Shown piece after piece: positions 52,096 to 61,954 of a DNA stretch of 64,000 nt. Positions within the stretch are counted from its first letter, which is position 1. Each line of letters opens with the position of its first letter. Origin of the DNA: Lachnoclostridium edouardi (GTDB taxonomy: Bacteria; Bacillota; Clostridia; Lachnospirales; Lachnospiraceae). Under the pieces are notes generated by a model. It saw only the letters and a list, made by a program, of their open reading frames with translations. It was not told where the DNA came from and searched no databases. The translations under genes were made by a program, and so were the position numbers. Location of the stretch: the NCBI RefSeq assembly GCF_900240245.1, contig NZ_OESQ01000001.1:3116913-3180912 (forward strand), read 5' to 3'.

Positions 52096-52929
52096 TTACT
52101 CCTCAGTTAAGGTCATGGAGCTGAAATACCAGTTAATTTCCGCCCCTACAAATAAAATACAAATACACATATACAGCCACAGCATAAGAAGGACAATGGC
52201 TGTCAAACTTCCGTAGGAATAAGAAAAATTGCTGAAGTGGCTGAAGTAAATAGAAAATCCGTAGGAAAATAAAATCCAGCAAACAGTAGAAAAAACAGCT
52301 CCCGGAATCTGCTGTTTCATGGACAGCTTCCTGCTGGGCACAATGGCGTAAAGGCTTGTAAAGGACACCACCAGAATGCCAATGGCAAGGAGAGTTCTAA
52401 GGCTGAGGATATTTTTTGTCAGCTCCCCCAAAAGAGGAAATTGGCGGATCATAAAATTTTGTATGGCAGTGCCGAACACCAAAAGCAGGAGGGAAGCTAT
52501 GCACATGACCATAAATACCAGGGTGTAGCCGGTGCAGATTAAGCGGGTGAGAAAATAGTTTCTGAAGCCTCTGGATTTCCAGACTCTGTTAAGCCCCCGC
52601 TCCATGCTCAGCATACCTTTGGAGGCTGACCAAAGGGCGGTAATTATGGTAATCCACAAAATAGTTTCAGGGGAATAAATATTTAAGTCAGATATGGCGT
52701 TTTCAATAAAAGGTCTGGACTTATCAATATCGGGAATAATAGACATGAGAATTGCAATTACCATGTCCCCGGACAAGTTGGGAATAAACTGGAGCAAAGT
52801 CATAAGCACCATAATAAATGGAAAAAAGGAAAGCACAATAAAAAAAGAGGCCTGAGCTGCATACACAGTCATCTCATCTCTTACAAACTTATTTTTTATT
52901 TTTATAATATGAAATAAAAGCTCAGCCAT
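52096..52929 (-). CDS. YihY/BrkB-family membrane protein
   Basis: A 277-residue inner-membrane protein with about six helices and the YihY pattern: YAAQASFFIVLSFFPFIMVL near the start, ALWSASKGMLSMERGLNRVW, and a late GSLTAIVLLMLWLY. The family was once called ribonuclease BN but is a membrane protein of unknown role. It converges on the cobalamin operon with one base between, and no terminator is visible there. Confidence 0.9.
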   Translation of the reverse strand: MAELLFHIIKIKNKFVRDEMTVYAAQASFFIVLSFFPFIMVLMTLLQFIPNLSGDMVIAILMSIIPDIDKSRPFIENAISDLNIYSPETILWITIITALWSASKGMLSMERGLNRVWKSRGFRNYFLTRLICTGYTLVFMVMCIASLLLLVFGTAIQNFMIRQFPLLGELTKNILSLRTLLAIGILVVSFTSLYAIVPSRKLSMKQQIPGAVFSTVCWILFSYGFSIYFSHFSNFSYSYGSLTAIVLLMLWLYMCICILFVGAEINWYFSSMTLTEE

Positions 52930-52996
52930 TGCACTGGTTCCTTTCCCGTCTTTTTACCAGCATATTACCATGGAGGAAAAAAAATAGCAAGAATAG

Positions 52997-53025
52997 TTGT
53001 TGTACAAGTGAATTTTTGGTAGAAT
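52997..53025 (+). promoter_or_regulatory. Promoter for the ABC exporter pair
   Basis: TTGTTG (52997-53002), 17-nt spacer, TAGAAT (53020-53025). Confidence 0.5.
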
Positions 53026-53078
53026 AACCAGAAAGTATACATGATATACATAGAATCCATTATAGCAGAGGAGCAGAA

Positions 53079-54806
53079 ATGAAAGGATTATTAAAGTATC
53101 TGGACAAATACAAAACAGAAAGTATATTAGGGCCTCTTTTTAAGATGCTGGAGGCAACCTTTGAGCTTTTCATTCCCCTGGTAGTTGCCAAAATGATTGA
53201 CGTGGGAATTAAAAACCAGGACGGAGGCTATATACTGAAAATGGGTGGGCTGCTGGTGCTTTTAGGAGTAGTAGGACTGGCAGCCTCTTTAACGGCCCAG
53301 TATTTCAGCGCCAAGGCGGCGGTAGGATTTTCCACAGCCCTGCGAAACGACTTGTTCGCCCATATAAACAGCTTGTCCTATTCAGAAATTGACCGCTTAG
53401 GCACGTCTACTTTAATCACCAGAATGACAAGCGATATTAACCAGGTGCAGACAGGATTAAACTTATTTTTAAGACTTTTTCTAAGATCTCCGTTTATTGT
53501 ATTTGGCGCCATGATTATGGCCTTTACAGTAGATGTAAAATCAGCCGTTACCTTTGTAGTGGTGATTCCCGTTCTGTCAGTAGTTGTGTTCGGCATTATG
53601 TTGATCAGTATGCCTTTATACAAAAAGGTGCAGAGGCAGCTGGACCAGGTGCTTTTGACTACAAAGGAAAACCTGGAAGGCGTAAGAGTGATCAGGGCCT
53701 TTAACAGACAAAAGGATGAGATTAAAAAGTTTGACGGGGAAAATGATCTGTTAGTAAGGCTCCAGGTTTTTGTAGGAAAAATTTCTGCTCTTATGAATCC
53801 CTTAACATACGTAATTATTAACGGCGCTATTTTAGTGCTGATCTGGGTAGCCGGAAATCAGGTTTATTCCGGAGCTATCACCCAGGGGGAAACTGTGGCA
53901 TTGTGGAATTACATGTCCCAGATTTTAGTGGAATTAATTAAGCTGGCCAATTTAATTATTAACATTTCTAAAGCCCTTGCCTGCGCCAACAGAGTGCAGA
54001 AGGTATTTGAGGAGAAAAGCAGTATTACAGACGGGACGAAGGAAGGGCAGGCGGCCCGGGATAAAAATAAGGTGGTATTTGACAAAATCCGCTTTTTCTA
54101 CGGCGGGTCTAAAGAGCCGTCTTTAGACAATATTTCCCTTTCAGTAGAAAAAGGCCAGACAGTAGGAATTATTGGGGGCACAGGCTCCGGAAAATCCTCC
54201 CTGGTAAACTTAATTCCCAGATTTTATGACGTCCAGGACGGCGCTGTGCTGGTGGACGGGAAAAATGTAAAGGATTACAGTTTAAAAGAGCTGAGAGATA
54301 AAATAGGCGTTGTGCCTCAGCGGTCAGTACTGTTTGCAGGAAGTTTAAGGGACAATATGAAGTGGGGCAGAATGGACGCTGACGACGAGGAAATCTATAA
54401 AGCTTTAGACATGGCTCAGGCCAGGGAATTTGTGGAAAGCAAGGGAAGGGGCCTGGATTTTATGATTGCCCAGGAAGGAAAAAATCTGTCCGGAGGACAG
54501 AAGCAAAGGCTGGCAATAGCCAGGGCCCTGGTGCGCAGTCCGGAAATCCTGATTATGGACGACAGCGCCTCTGCCTTAGATTTTGCCACAGATGCAAGGC
54601 TGAGAAAAGCAATTAAAGAGGGGACAAAGGATATGACTGTATTTATTGTTTCCCAGAGAGCTGCCACTATTAGAAATGCAGATGTGATTGTAGTGCTGGA
54701 CGATGGCCAGATGGCCGGCTGCGGCACTCACAAAGAGCTGTTGGAATCCTGTGAGGTTTACAAGGAAATTTGCTTATCACAGCTGTCAAAGGAGGAGGTG
54801 CAGTAA
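53079..54806 (+). CDS. ABC exporter half-transporter, non-canonical ATPase site
   Basis: A 575-residue protein with six membrane helices (residues about 15-300) and a C-terminal nucleotide-binding domain: Walker A GGTGSGKSS, signature LSGGQKQR, Walker B ILIMDDSASALD. The catalytic Glu after Walker B is Asp, as in the degenerate half of heterodimeric exporters. The partner overlaps by one base. Substrate unknown; drug or peptide export is typical. Confidence 0.93.
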   Translation: MKGLLKYLDKYKTESILGPLFKMLEATFELFIPLVVAKMIDVGIKNQDGGYILKMGGLLVLLGVVGLAASLTAQYFSAKAAVGFSTALRNDLFAHINSLSYSEIDRLGTSTLITRMTSDINQVQTGLNLFLRLFLRSPFIVFGAMIMAFTVDVKSAVTFVVVIPVLSVVVFGIMLISMPLYKKVQRQLDQVLLTTKENLEGVRVIRAFNRQKDEIKKFDGENDLLVRLQVFVGKISALMNPLTYVIINGAILVLIWVAGNQVYSGAITQGETVALWNYMSQILVELIKLANLIINISKALACANRVQKVFEEKSSITDGTKEGQAARDKNKVVFDKIRFFYGGSKEPSLDNISLSVEKGQTVGIIGGTGSGKSSLVNLIPRFYDVQDGAVLVDGKNVKDYSLKELRDKIGVVPQRSVLFAGSLRDNMKWGRMDADDEEIYKALDMAQAREFVESKGRGLDFMIAQEGKNLSGGQKQRLAIARALVRSPEILIMDDSASALDFATDARLRKAIKEGTKDMTVFIVSQRAATIRNADVIVVLDDGQMAGCGTHKELLESCEVYKEICLSQLSKEEVQ

Positions 54807-56563
54807 TGGGAAAAATAAATTCAGACCAGCAGAAGGAGACAATTAAGCGGATTCTCACCTATATCAGCCAGTATAAAATATGGGTAATCCTGTCTTTATT
54901 TTTGGCTTTTGTAACAGTGGCCACCACCTTATATGCGCCTATTTTAGTGGGCCAGGGAATCGACCTGATTATAGGCCAGGGAGACGTAGATTTTAAAGGT
55001 CTTCTGGAAATTTTAAAAAAGATCGGCGTAGTGATTGTAATTACCTCAGTCTCTCAGTGGCTGATGAACCATATTAATAATAAAATCACATACAGAGTGG
55101 TAAAGGACATTAGAACAAAGGCCTTTAACCATTTAGAGGTGCTGCCATTAAAGTACGTGGATTCCCACCAGCACGGCGATATTCTCAGCCGGATTATTGC
55201 GGATATTGATCAGTTCTCAGAAGGACTGCTTATGGGATTTACCCAGCTGTTTACAGGGGTGATGACAATCTTAGGCACTCTTTGTTTTATGCTTTCCGTA
55301 AACTGGGTGATTACAGTTGTAGTAGTAGTGCTGACCCCTGTTTCTTTATTTGTGGCAAACTTTATAGCTAAAAGAACCTTTACTATGTTTCAGCTGCAGT
55401 CTAAAACAAGGGGAGAGCTTACTGCGTTAGTAGACGAAATGCTGGGGAATCAAAAGGTAGTTCAGGCCTTTGGACATGAAGAAGAAGCTCAGAAGCAGTT
55501 TGAGGAAATTAACGGCCGCCTTGGAAAATACAGTTTGAGAGCTATTTTCTTCTCATCCATTACAAATCCGGCTACCAGGTTTGTAAATGGTTTAGTGTAC
55601 GCTGCAGTGGGGGCGGCAGGAGCCTTTGCCGCCATGAAGGGAATGATATCAATTGGTCAGCTGTCTGCATTTTTAAGCTATGCAAACCAGTACACAAAGC
55701 CTTTTAACGAAATCTCAGGCGTGGTGACAGAGCTGCAGAATGCTTTAGCCTCTGCTTCCAGAGTATTTGAGCTGATGGACCAGGAGACTATTTTAAAGGA
55801 CGCAGAAGGAGCGTATAAGCTGGAGAATGTAAAGGGGCAGATCCGGCTGGAAAATGTATATTTTTCCTATCAGCCTGATGTGAAGCTGATTGAAAATCTG
55901 AATCTGGATGTAAAACCAGGCCAGAGAATTGCCATTGTAGGCCCTACAGGCTGCGGAAAAAGTACAGTTATTAACCTGCTGATGCGTTTTTACGACGTAA
56001 ATTCAGGCAGTATTCAGGTAGACGGAAAAGATATCCGCCAGGTTACAAGAGAAAGCCTTAGAACTAATTACGGTATGGTGCTTCAGGAAACATGGCTGAA
56101 AACCGGCACAATCAGGGAAAATATTGCCTATGGAAAGCCGGACGCCACAGAGGAGGAGATTATTGCAGCGGCAAAGCAGTCCCACGCCCACAGCTTTATT
56201 AAAAGGCTGCCGGAAGGATACGACACAGTAATTACTGAGGACGGGGGAAACTTATCCCAGGGACAAAAACAGCTTCTTTGTATTACCAGGGTAATGCTGT
56301 GCCTGCCGCCGATGTTGATTTTAGACGAAGCCACCTCCTCCATAGATACCATGACAGAGGTGCGCATTCAGAAGGCCTTTGCCAAAATGATGGAGGGGCG
56401 CACCAGCTTTATTGTGGCGCACCGTTTATCTACTATTAAGGAGGCCGACTTGATTTTAGTAATGAAGGACGGACATATTATAGAGCAGGGCAATCACGAA
56501 AATCTTTTGAAAAAGCAGGGCTTTTATGCAGATCTTTACAACAGCCAGTTTTCTGTATTTTAA
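54806..56563 (+). CDS. ABC exporter half-transporter, canonical catalytic Glu
   Basis: The ATG at 54806 shares a base with the upstream stop; GGAGGAGGTG precedes it. The 585-residue protein has six helices then the ATPase domain: Walker A GPTGCGKST, signature LSQGQKQL (not the standard LSGGQ), Walker B MLILDEATSSID. It complements the Asp-containing partner, so the dimer should hydrolyse ATP at one main site. Confidence 0.93.
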   Translation: MGKINSDQQKETIKRILTYISQYKIWVILSLFLAFVTVATTLYAPILVGQGIDLIIGQGDVDFKGLLEILKKIGVVIVITSVSQWLMNHINNKITYRVVKDIRTKAFNHLEVLPLKYVDSHQHGDILSRIIADIDQFSEGLLMGFTQLFTGVMTILGTLCFMLSVNWVITVVVVVLTPVSLFVANFIAKRTFTMFQLQSKTRGELTALVDEMLGNQKVVQAFGHEEEAQKQFEEINGRLGKYSLRAIFFSSITNPATRFVNGLVYAAVGAAGAFAAMKGMISIGQLSAFLSYANQYTKPFNEISGVVTELQNALASASRVFELMDQETILKDAEGAYKLENVKGQIRLENVYFSYQPDVKLIENLNLDVKPGQRIAIVGPTGCGKSTVINLLMRFYDVNSGSIQVDGKDIRQVTRESLRTNYGMVLQETWLKTGTIRENIAYGKPDATEEEIIAAAKQSHAHSFIKRLPEGYDTVITEDGGNLSQGQKQLLCITRVMLCLPPMLILDEATSSIDTMTEVRIQKAFAKMMEGRTSFIVAHRLSTIKEADLILVMKDGHIIEQGNHENLLKKQGFYADLYNSQFSVF

Positions 56564-56654
56564 TGTGTGTATAAAAATGTATAGAAATATTTAATATACT
56601 ATGAAAGAACCTGCATATGCCATAAAAATGGCTTTTTAGAAGGAGGAGAATAAT

Positions 56655-59600
56655 ATGCGAAAAAAATGGTTGCCCCTTGTTTGGGCGACAGTTCTGGCGG
56701 TTTCAGTAACTGCATGTAAAGGCAGCGAAAAACAGGCGGAGGAAAGTATTACAGGTACAGAGCAGACAGAGGCTGCGATGGAGGAAGAGTCAGGAGATTT
56801 AAAGCCGGGAGATGAGATTTCCGGTTTTACCTTAAAAGAAGTAGGCAGCTATGATGCTATAGGTGGGGAAACCTTTTATTTTCAGCATGAGAAAAGCGGA
56901 GCAGAGCTTTTTTATGTAAAAAACGACGATCCTAATTTAGGATTTGCCATTACCTACAGAACGCCCCACGTAGATGAGACAGATACAAACCATGTGTTTG
57001 AACATGCAGTAATTGCGTCCTCTGAAAAATATCCAAGTAAAAATATTTTCTTCGATATGGCTGGAAAAACTTACAATACCTTTATTAATGCATTTACCTA
57101 CATTCCTTTTACCAGCTATCCGGTAAGCAGTCAAAGCCAGGAGCAGCTGGAAAAAATGGCGGATGTTTATTTAAGCTGTATGGTAGCTCCCGGACTTTTG
57201 GAGGATGAAAGGTTTTTCCAGAGAGAAGCGGTGCGCTATGAGCTGAGAGATCTAAATGATCCTATTACAATTAAGGGCACTGTTTACAGCGAAGATTTTG
57301 GAATGATAACTGAAACAGGAAATGAGGCTTTTAGAAACGTGCTTCAGGCTTTATATCCTGGAGAAACCGCTGCAAATGTAAACGGCAGAGCCCACATGAA
57401 TTACCAGGGTCTCACATACGAGCATACAGTGGAAACATACGACAGGTGCTACAGCTTTGACAACTCTTTAATTCTGCTTTATGGGGACATGGATTATGAA
57501 AAATTCCTGGAATTTTTAGACAAAGAGTATTTGGCAGAAGCAGAAAAGGGCAACAAGGATTTAAGTCAGTATAAGGACGGAAAAACAGAGCCGGGATATG
57601 TAGAGGAAACGGTTTACAGCCCTGCTTATGAGGGGGACTCTACAGAAAACGCGTCCATTATTTATTATGCTGCGGACCTTTCTGAGGATTCCTGGGAACA
57701 GCTTTGTCAATATCAAATTATAGGACAGATTCTTTCCAGCGACAGCTCCATTCTTAATGAAAATTTAAGAGAAGCTGGAATTTCAGATCCGGCTTTTGCG
57801 GAAATGGTGTTTGACGTAGAAAAGCCTATGTTTGTTTTTGGCTTAGTAAATACAGATGAAGATAAAGCCCAGACATTTAAAGAAGTAGTAGATAAAACAA
57901 TAACAGAGATTAGTCAGTCAGGCATTGATGAAGAATTGGTGGATACAATTTTAAAGACTAAGGAAATTGACGATTATACAGCTATGGAAAATACAGAGGT
58001 CTTTACTGATCAGGTGCTTCCTATGGTTTCTACAAAATGGGCGGTAGAGGGAACAACAGATTTTCTGGAAGACAGCCAAAATGCATTTCAGAATATGAAA
58101 GAAGATAAAGACCAGGCGCTTATAAAGGAATTTGGGGAGCGATTCCTGAATGCAGAGAGAAAGGCTATGATTACTACGGTTCCTAAGCCTGGCTTGGCAG
58201 AAGAGATTGAGAAAGAGCAGGCAGATTATCTGGCAGATATGAAGGCTTCTATGACAGAAGAGGAGCTGCAGCAGATGATCGAAGACACCTTAGCATTTGA
58301 CCAGTGGAATGCTTCAGAAATGGCAAATTCAGATTTTACTATTGACGTAAAGGATCTTCCAGACCCAGAGCCGTTTGCAGAGTTTGAAGTAAAAGACTTA
58401 AACGGAATTACCAGCTATACCTCAGCATCAGACCTGGATAAAATAAGCTCCAACCAGATTTATCTGGATACCAGCAGCGTAAAACAGGAAGATCTTCACT
58501 ACATTACCTTGTACACCTTGCTGGCTTCAGAGCTGGGAACTGAAAAGTATGAAAAGGCAGAAAAGGACAATTTGCTTTATCAGTATTTATACAGCCTTTC
58601 CTTTAATCCAATATATCCTGGAGAGGATGCGAAAGACAATCACCACCCCATGCTTTCTATCGGCTGGTATGGTCTGGCAGATGATTATAAGCAAAGTCTG
58701 GAGCTTTTGGTGGAGATTTTAGAAAACACAGATTTAACTGATGAGGCGGAAATTAAACGTGTGCTGGACAAATATCTGCCGGCCTTAGATCAGTCCAGAG
58801 GAGACGGATTTGCTTTGGCTCAGATTTTAGGTTTTTCCGGCTCAGATATGGAACGCAGATATACAAATTATCTGCAGGGCCAGGAGTTTTATAAATTTGC
58901 TAAAAATGTAAGAGAAAGTCTGGAGGCAGATCCGTCCTATATAGAGGAATTAAGAGAAAAAATAACGTCTGTAAGGGATCTGATTCTGCGCCGGGACAAT
59001 TTGATTGTAATGAATACAGCTTCACAGGACAATCTGGATAAAATGGAAAAAGTGTCAGAAGAGATTTTAGGAGCGCTGCCGTCCTTAGAAAACGGCGCCG
59101 AGACATATGATTTCCCGGAACCGGAGAAAAATCAGGCTGTTATTGTGGAAAGCTCCAGCCAGTATACAGTAGCAGTGTCACAGCTGGAGGTGCCGGAAGA
59201 GTTTTATGGAAAATATTTCCCGTTTATCAGCGCAATCAGCGACAGATATATAGTTCCAAAGCTTAGATTCCAGGGAGGAGCCTACAGCGCGGACGCAGGC
59301 TATTCCTCTGATATGACTAAGATTGTTACCTATTCCTACAGAGACCCCAATGCCAAAGAAACCATAGATATTATAAAAGGCGAGGCTGACTATCTGGAAA
59401 GCATGGAGCTGACTCAGGAGGATCTGGACGGCTATATTTTAAGCACCTACAGCGTTATCACAGGACCTGAGGGAAATCTGGAAAAGCATATGACGGCTAT
59501 GGAATACCACATGTATGGCTTTGATACGGCTGGCTTCCTTAAACAGGCGGCTCAGATCAAAGAAGCCAGTATAGAGGATAAAGACCAGGCGGCGGACGCT

Positions 59601-59711
59601 CTCAGAAAGCTTTTGGAAAAAGCCACCTATGTTACTACAGGAAACCAAAAGCAGATTCAGGAAGACAAGGACAGCTATGATATTGTAACAGATTACAGAC
59701 AGGCAGATTAA
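56655..59711 (+). CDS. Secreted M16C (presequence-protease-like) metallopeptidase lipoprotein
   Basis: A 1018-residue protein with a lipoprotein signal (WLPLVWATVLAVSVTAC, Cys21) and a Glu-rich linker. The inverted zinc motif is HVFEH (113-117) with a downstream Glu (FFQREAVRYEL, about 191). NTFINAFTYIPFTSYPV matches presequence-protease (PreP/Cym1) enzymes. The four M16 half-domains fit the length. Related enzymes digest short peptides; surface location suggests peptide scavenging. AGAAGGAGGAG lies before the ATG. Single gene after the ABC pair; a functional link is only a guess. Confidence 0.92.
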   Translation: MRKKWLPLVWATVLAVSVTACKGSEKQAEESITGTEQTEAAMEEESGDLKPGDEISGFTLKEVGSYDAIGGETFYFQHEKSGAELFYVKNDDPNLGFAITYRTPHVDETDTNHVFEHAVIASSEKYPSKNIFFDMAGKTYNTFINAFTYIPFTSYPVSSQSQEQLEKMADVYLSCMVAPGLLEDERFFQREAVRYELRDLNDPITIKGTVYSEDFGMITETGNEAFRNVLQALYPGETAANVNGRAHMNYQGLTYEHTVETYDRCYSFDNSLILLYGDMDYEKFLEFLDKEYLAEAEKGNKDLSQYKDGKTEPGYVEETVYSPAYEGDSTENASIIYYAADLSEDSWEQLCQYQIIGQILSSDSSILNENLREAGISDPAFAEMVFDVEKPMFVFGLVNTDEDKAQTFKEVVDKTITEISQSGIDEELVDTILKTKEIDDYTAMENTEVFTDQVLPMVSTKWAVEGTTDFLEDSQNAFQNMKEDKDQALIKEFGERFLNAERKAMITTVPKPGLAEEIEKEQADYLADMKASMTEEELQQMIEDTLAFDQWNASEMANSDFTIDVKDLPDPEPFAEFEVKDLNGITSYTSASDLDKISSNQIYLDTSSVKQEDLHYITLYTLLASELGTEKYEKAEKDNLLYQYLYSLSFNPIYPGEDAKDNHHPMLSIGWYGLADDYKQSLELLVEILENTDLTDEAEIKRVLDKYLPALDQSRGDGFALAQILGFSGSDMERRYTNYLQGQEFYKFAKNVRESLEADPSYIEELREKITSVRDLILRRDNLIVMNTASQDNLDKMEKVSEEILGALPSLENGAETYDFPEPEKNQAVIVESSSQYTVAVSQLEVPEEFYGKYFPFISAISDRYIVPKLRFQGGAYSADAGYSSDMTKIVTYSYRDPNAKETIDIIKGEADYLESMELTQEDLDGYILSTYSVITGPEGNLEKHMTAMEYHMYGFDTAGFLKQAAQIKEASIEDKDQAADALRKLLEKATYVTTGNQKQIQEDKDSYDIVTDYRQAD

Positions 59712-59727
59712 CCATAACTATTTCCTG

Positions 59728-60285
59728 TTAATAGGACACAATCATAGATATGAGGGTTCTGATAAAGTCAGAATCTGCAACATCATATTTAAATGTTAAA
59801 AAGGAAAAATAATCGCCGATTTTACGAAAGTAAAAATCCTCGTGAAAGGTTCCCTGGGTGCAGGACAGTTTTTCATAAGTCTGGCCGTTGTTCAGGGTTA
59901 TGGTGACAGGATGTCCTACGTCATAGCCCTGAGATTGGCAGTACTCCTGGTTGATTAACACGTATTCCTCCAGGGTCATGTCTGATGCCCCATAGGTCCA
60001 TGCAGAGGCGGCCACGGGGAAAGGCGATTCTATTCCGTACAGCTGAGCGTAAAAATCATATGTATTTTGGGATAAAGATTGATCTGGACAGAAGTAAGAA
60101 GTGCCTGGCAGATACATGGTATAATCTGCCCAGCTGTTAGTGATGGGGTAATATGGCTGCGAGTCCTCATCTTTAAAGCCGGATGCAGAGATTCCCTTAC
60201 TTTCCCCGGCTATGGCAGGAAGGGCGGCTGCAGCCGCCAAGGCTCCTGAAGCTGCCGCGGCAGCTATTAAAAATTTAAATTTCAT
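59728..60285 (-). CDS. Secreted protein of unknown function, Ala-rich signal peptide
   Basis: The ATG at 60285 is set by AAAGGAGTGG. The 185-residue protein has the signal MKFKFLIAAAAASGALAAAA ending near AIAG. The mature domain has PITNSWADYTMYLPGTSYF and ends in DSDFIRTLISMIVSY. It resembles the protein at 62362-62949 (N-x-W-x-D, P-x-x-x-Y-F, late I/V-rich end). No known family recognised. Confidence 0.72.
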   Translation of the reverse strand: MKFKFLIAAAAASGALAAAAALPAIAGESKGISASGFKDEDSQPYYPITNSWADYTMYLPGTSYFCPDQSLSQNTYDFYAQLYGIESPFPVAASAWTYGASDMTLEEYVLINQEYCQSQGYDVGHPVTITLNNGQTYEKLSCTQGTFHEDFYFRKIGDYFSFLTFKYDVADSDFIRTLISMIVSY

Positions 60286-60439
60286 AAATTTCCACTCCTT
60301 TGCCGAAATTGGACAATCCATTGTAATATATGCGCGCCACAGGAATAAATATGATAAAAACGAGTTATTTACTGAATATTTTTCTCTGGCTTGCACAAAC
60401 TAAAATTGTCTAAGAATCAATTTTAAGGAGGAACATGAA

Positions 60440-60754
60440 ATGACAAAGTTAGATTGTAATGTTACAAATTGTCTTCACAATGCGGACAACTGCTGCTGTA
60501 AGGGAACAATTATGGTAGAAGGCCAGTCTGCTAAAAAGTGCTGCGACACTTGCTGCGGAAGCTTTGATGAAAACAAGGGAAATGCATTTAAGAACATTTT
60601 CAAAACTCCAGAATCTAAACTGGAAATCGAGTGTGAGGCAGTAAACTGCGTTTACAACGAAAATCGTTACTGTAGTGCAGAGCGCGTAGGAATCTCAGGC
60701 GTTAACGCAAGCAAAGCCGGAGAGACAGAATGTTCAACATTTAAAGTAAGATAA
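60440..60754 (+). CDS. DUF1540 protein with two cysteine domains
   Basis: A 104-residue cytoplasmic protein with two DUF1540 units: DCNVTNCLHNADNCCCKGTI then a Cys-rich centre (KKCCDTCCGSF), and a second CEAVNCVYNENRYCSAERV. Twelve or more cysteines suggest zinc or other metal binding. DUF1540 proteins are common in spore-forming Clostridia; function unknown. TAAGGAGGAAC lies ahead of the ATG. Confidence 0.9.
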   Translation: MTKLDCNVTNCLHNADNCCCKGTIMVEGQSAKKCCDTCCGSFDENKGNAFKNIFKTPESKLEIECEAVNCVYNENRYCSAERVGISGVNASKAGETECSTFKVR

Positions 60755-60783
60755 TAAAAAGTCCGGCCAGCCGGATTCTTACT

Positions 60784-60846
60784 AAAAAGAGCTGAAGAAC
60801 GATTATTTTCTGGAGTCAGAAGATAAAGGTTTTTCAGCTCTTTTTT
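60784..60846. terminator. Bidirectional terminator between DUF1540 and GNAT genes
   Basis: AAAAAGAGCTGAA pairs with TTCAGCTCTTTTT (60833-60845); A and T runs face both ways for the convergent genes. Confidence 0.88.
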
Positions 60847-60855
60847 CCATAGAAA

Positions 60856-61344
60856 TTAAGTTAAAGAATGATAAAATAATATAATGTCCTCATATACGCC
60901 GTCTTTAGAGCGGAATCCGCCGGGGACGGTTCCCAGCCTTGTAAAGCCCAGCTTTTCATAAAGGCGGACAGCCCCTGTGTTGCCGGAAACTACCGCATTA
61001 AATTGAAGCACCCTAAATCCTAAGGAGGCAGCCTTTTCCAGACAGTGACAAACCAGCTGTTCTCCTAAATGATGTCCCCGCATGTTCCGGGAAACAGCAA
61101 AGCTGGCGTTTGATAAATGGCCGCAGCGGCCTACATTGTTGGGATGGAGAATATAAAGCCCCTCCACGCAGCCGTCTGCCTCCGCCACAGCGGTAAATGA
61201 CTGGGAGCTGAAAAAATCACCGGCCTCTTTTAAAGTCATAGGATTTTCCTGGGGAAATGCGTTTCCTTCCTCCACCACCTGATTCCAAATAGCAGTCATG
61301 GCCGGCAGATCCTCCGGCAGAAATTCTCGTATAGTAATGTTCAT
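60856..61344 (-). CDS. GNAT-family N-acetyltransferase
   Basis: A 162-residue acetyltransferase with the GNAT order: ITIREFLPEDLPAMTAIWNQ at the start, motif A NMRGHHLGEQLVCHCL, and motif B VRLYEKLGFTRLGTVPG. The closest general type is phosphinothricin/L-amino-acid acetyltransferase-like, but the substrate is open. A GGATTATATTT context precedes the ATG. Confidence 0.9.
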   Translation of the reverse strand: MNITIREFLPEDLPAMTAIWNQVVEEGNAFPQENPMTLKEAGDFFSSQSFTAVAEADGCVEGLYILHPNNVGRCGHLSNASFAVSRNMRGHHLGEQLVCHCLEKAASLGFRVLQFNAVVSGNTGAVRLYEKLGFTRLGTVPGGFRSKDGVYEDIILFYHSLT

Positions 61345-61372
61345 AAATATAATCCTTTCGTTTCCTTCATAT

Positions 61373-61954
61373 CTATAAACGGATATGTCTTCTAAGTTTG
61401 CAAATCCCCTGGGTCATAGTTCCCATAGGGCAAAATGTACACCATGTTCTCGGCCTGAAAAATACCATTACAATCAGTCCAATTAATGCAGATGTAAGCA
61501 TTAAACTATAAAATCCAAATGAAAACTGAGCCACCCAGTCCGCCGCAGTACCGGCAGTATAGGTCCAGTCCCAGGGCACTCTTATGCTCCAAAACAGTTT
61601 AATGAGCTCCCTGAGATTAGCGGCTCCCGCGCCTACCAGATAAGTCTGGAAAACCATATTTCCAAACATAGCTAAGAAGAAAATCAGAAAACCGTAGCGG
61701 AATCCTTTGGACGACAGCCATCTGGGCGCTGTTTTATTAAAGGAGCACTTGCAGTCCGTTCCCAACTTAGTGAAAAGCTGTCCTCTGCCGCAAAGATTAT
61801 TGCAGAAATATTTGTTGCCCCCTAAAACGGCAAGAATAACCGGTACTAAAAAATCAATCATGCCCAGCCATGCAAATAAAATATTAAAAAATCCTAATGC
61901 AAAATAAACAATCGACCAAATCCACAAATAATCGTACCAGTGTTTTTTCTTCAT
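61373..61954 (-). CDS. Polytopic membrane protein with NapH/NosR-like cysteine motifs
   Basis: A 193-residue membrane protein with about four or five helices. It has FCNNLCGRGQL after the second helix and TWCTFCPMGTMTQGIC near the end, the paired CxxxC-P motifs of NapH/NosR/RdxA-type electron-transfer membrane proteins. Its start overlaps the ferredoxin stop by 4 nt. A ferredoxin-to-membrane electron route is likely; the final acceptor is unknown. Confidence 0.78.
   Translation of the reverse strand: MKKKHWYDYLWIWSIVYFALGFFNILFAWLGMIDFLVPVILAVLGGNKYFCNNLCGRGQLFTKLGTDCKCSFNKTAPRWLSSKGFRYGFLIFFLAMFGNMVFQTYLVGAGAANLRELIKLFWSIRVPWDWTYTAGTAADWVAQFSFGFYSLMLTSALIGLIVMVFFRPRTWCTFCPMGTMTQGICKLRRHIRL

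Noticed and set aside
52090..52100. Terminator expected between the cobalamin operon and the YihY gene
   Set aside because: The stop codons are one base apart and no hairpin with T-run is visible near them.
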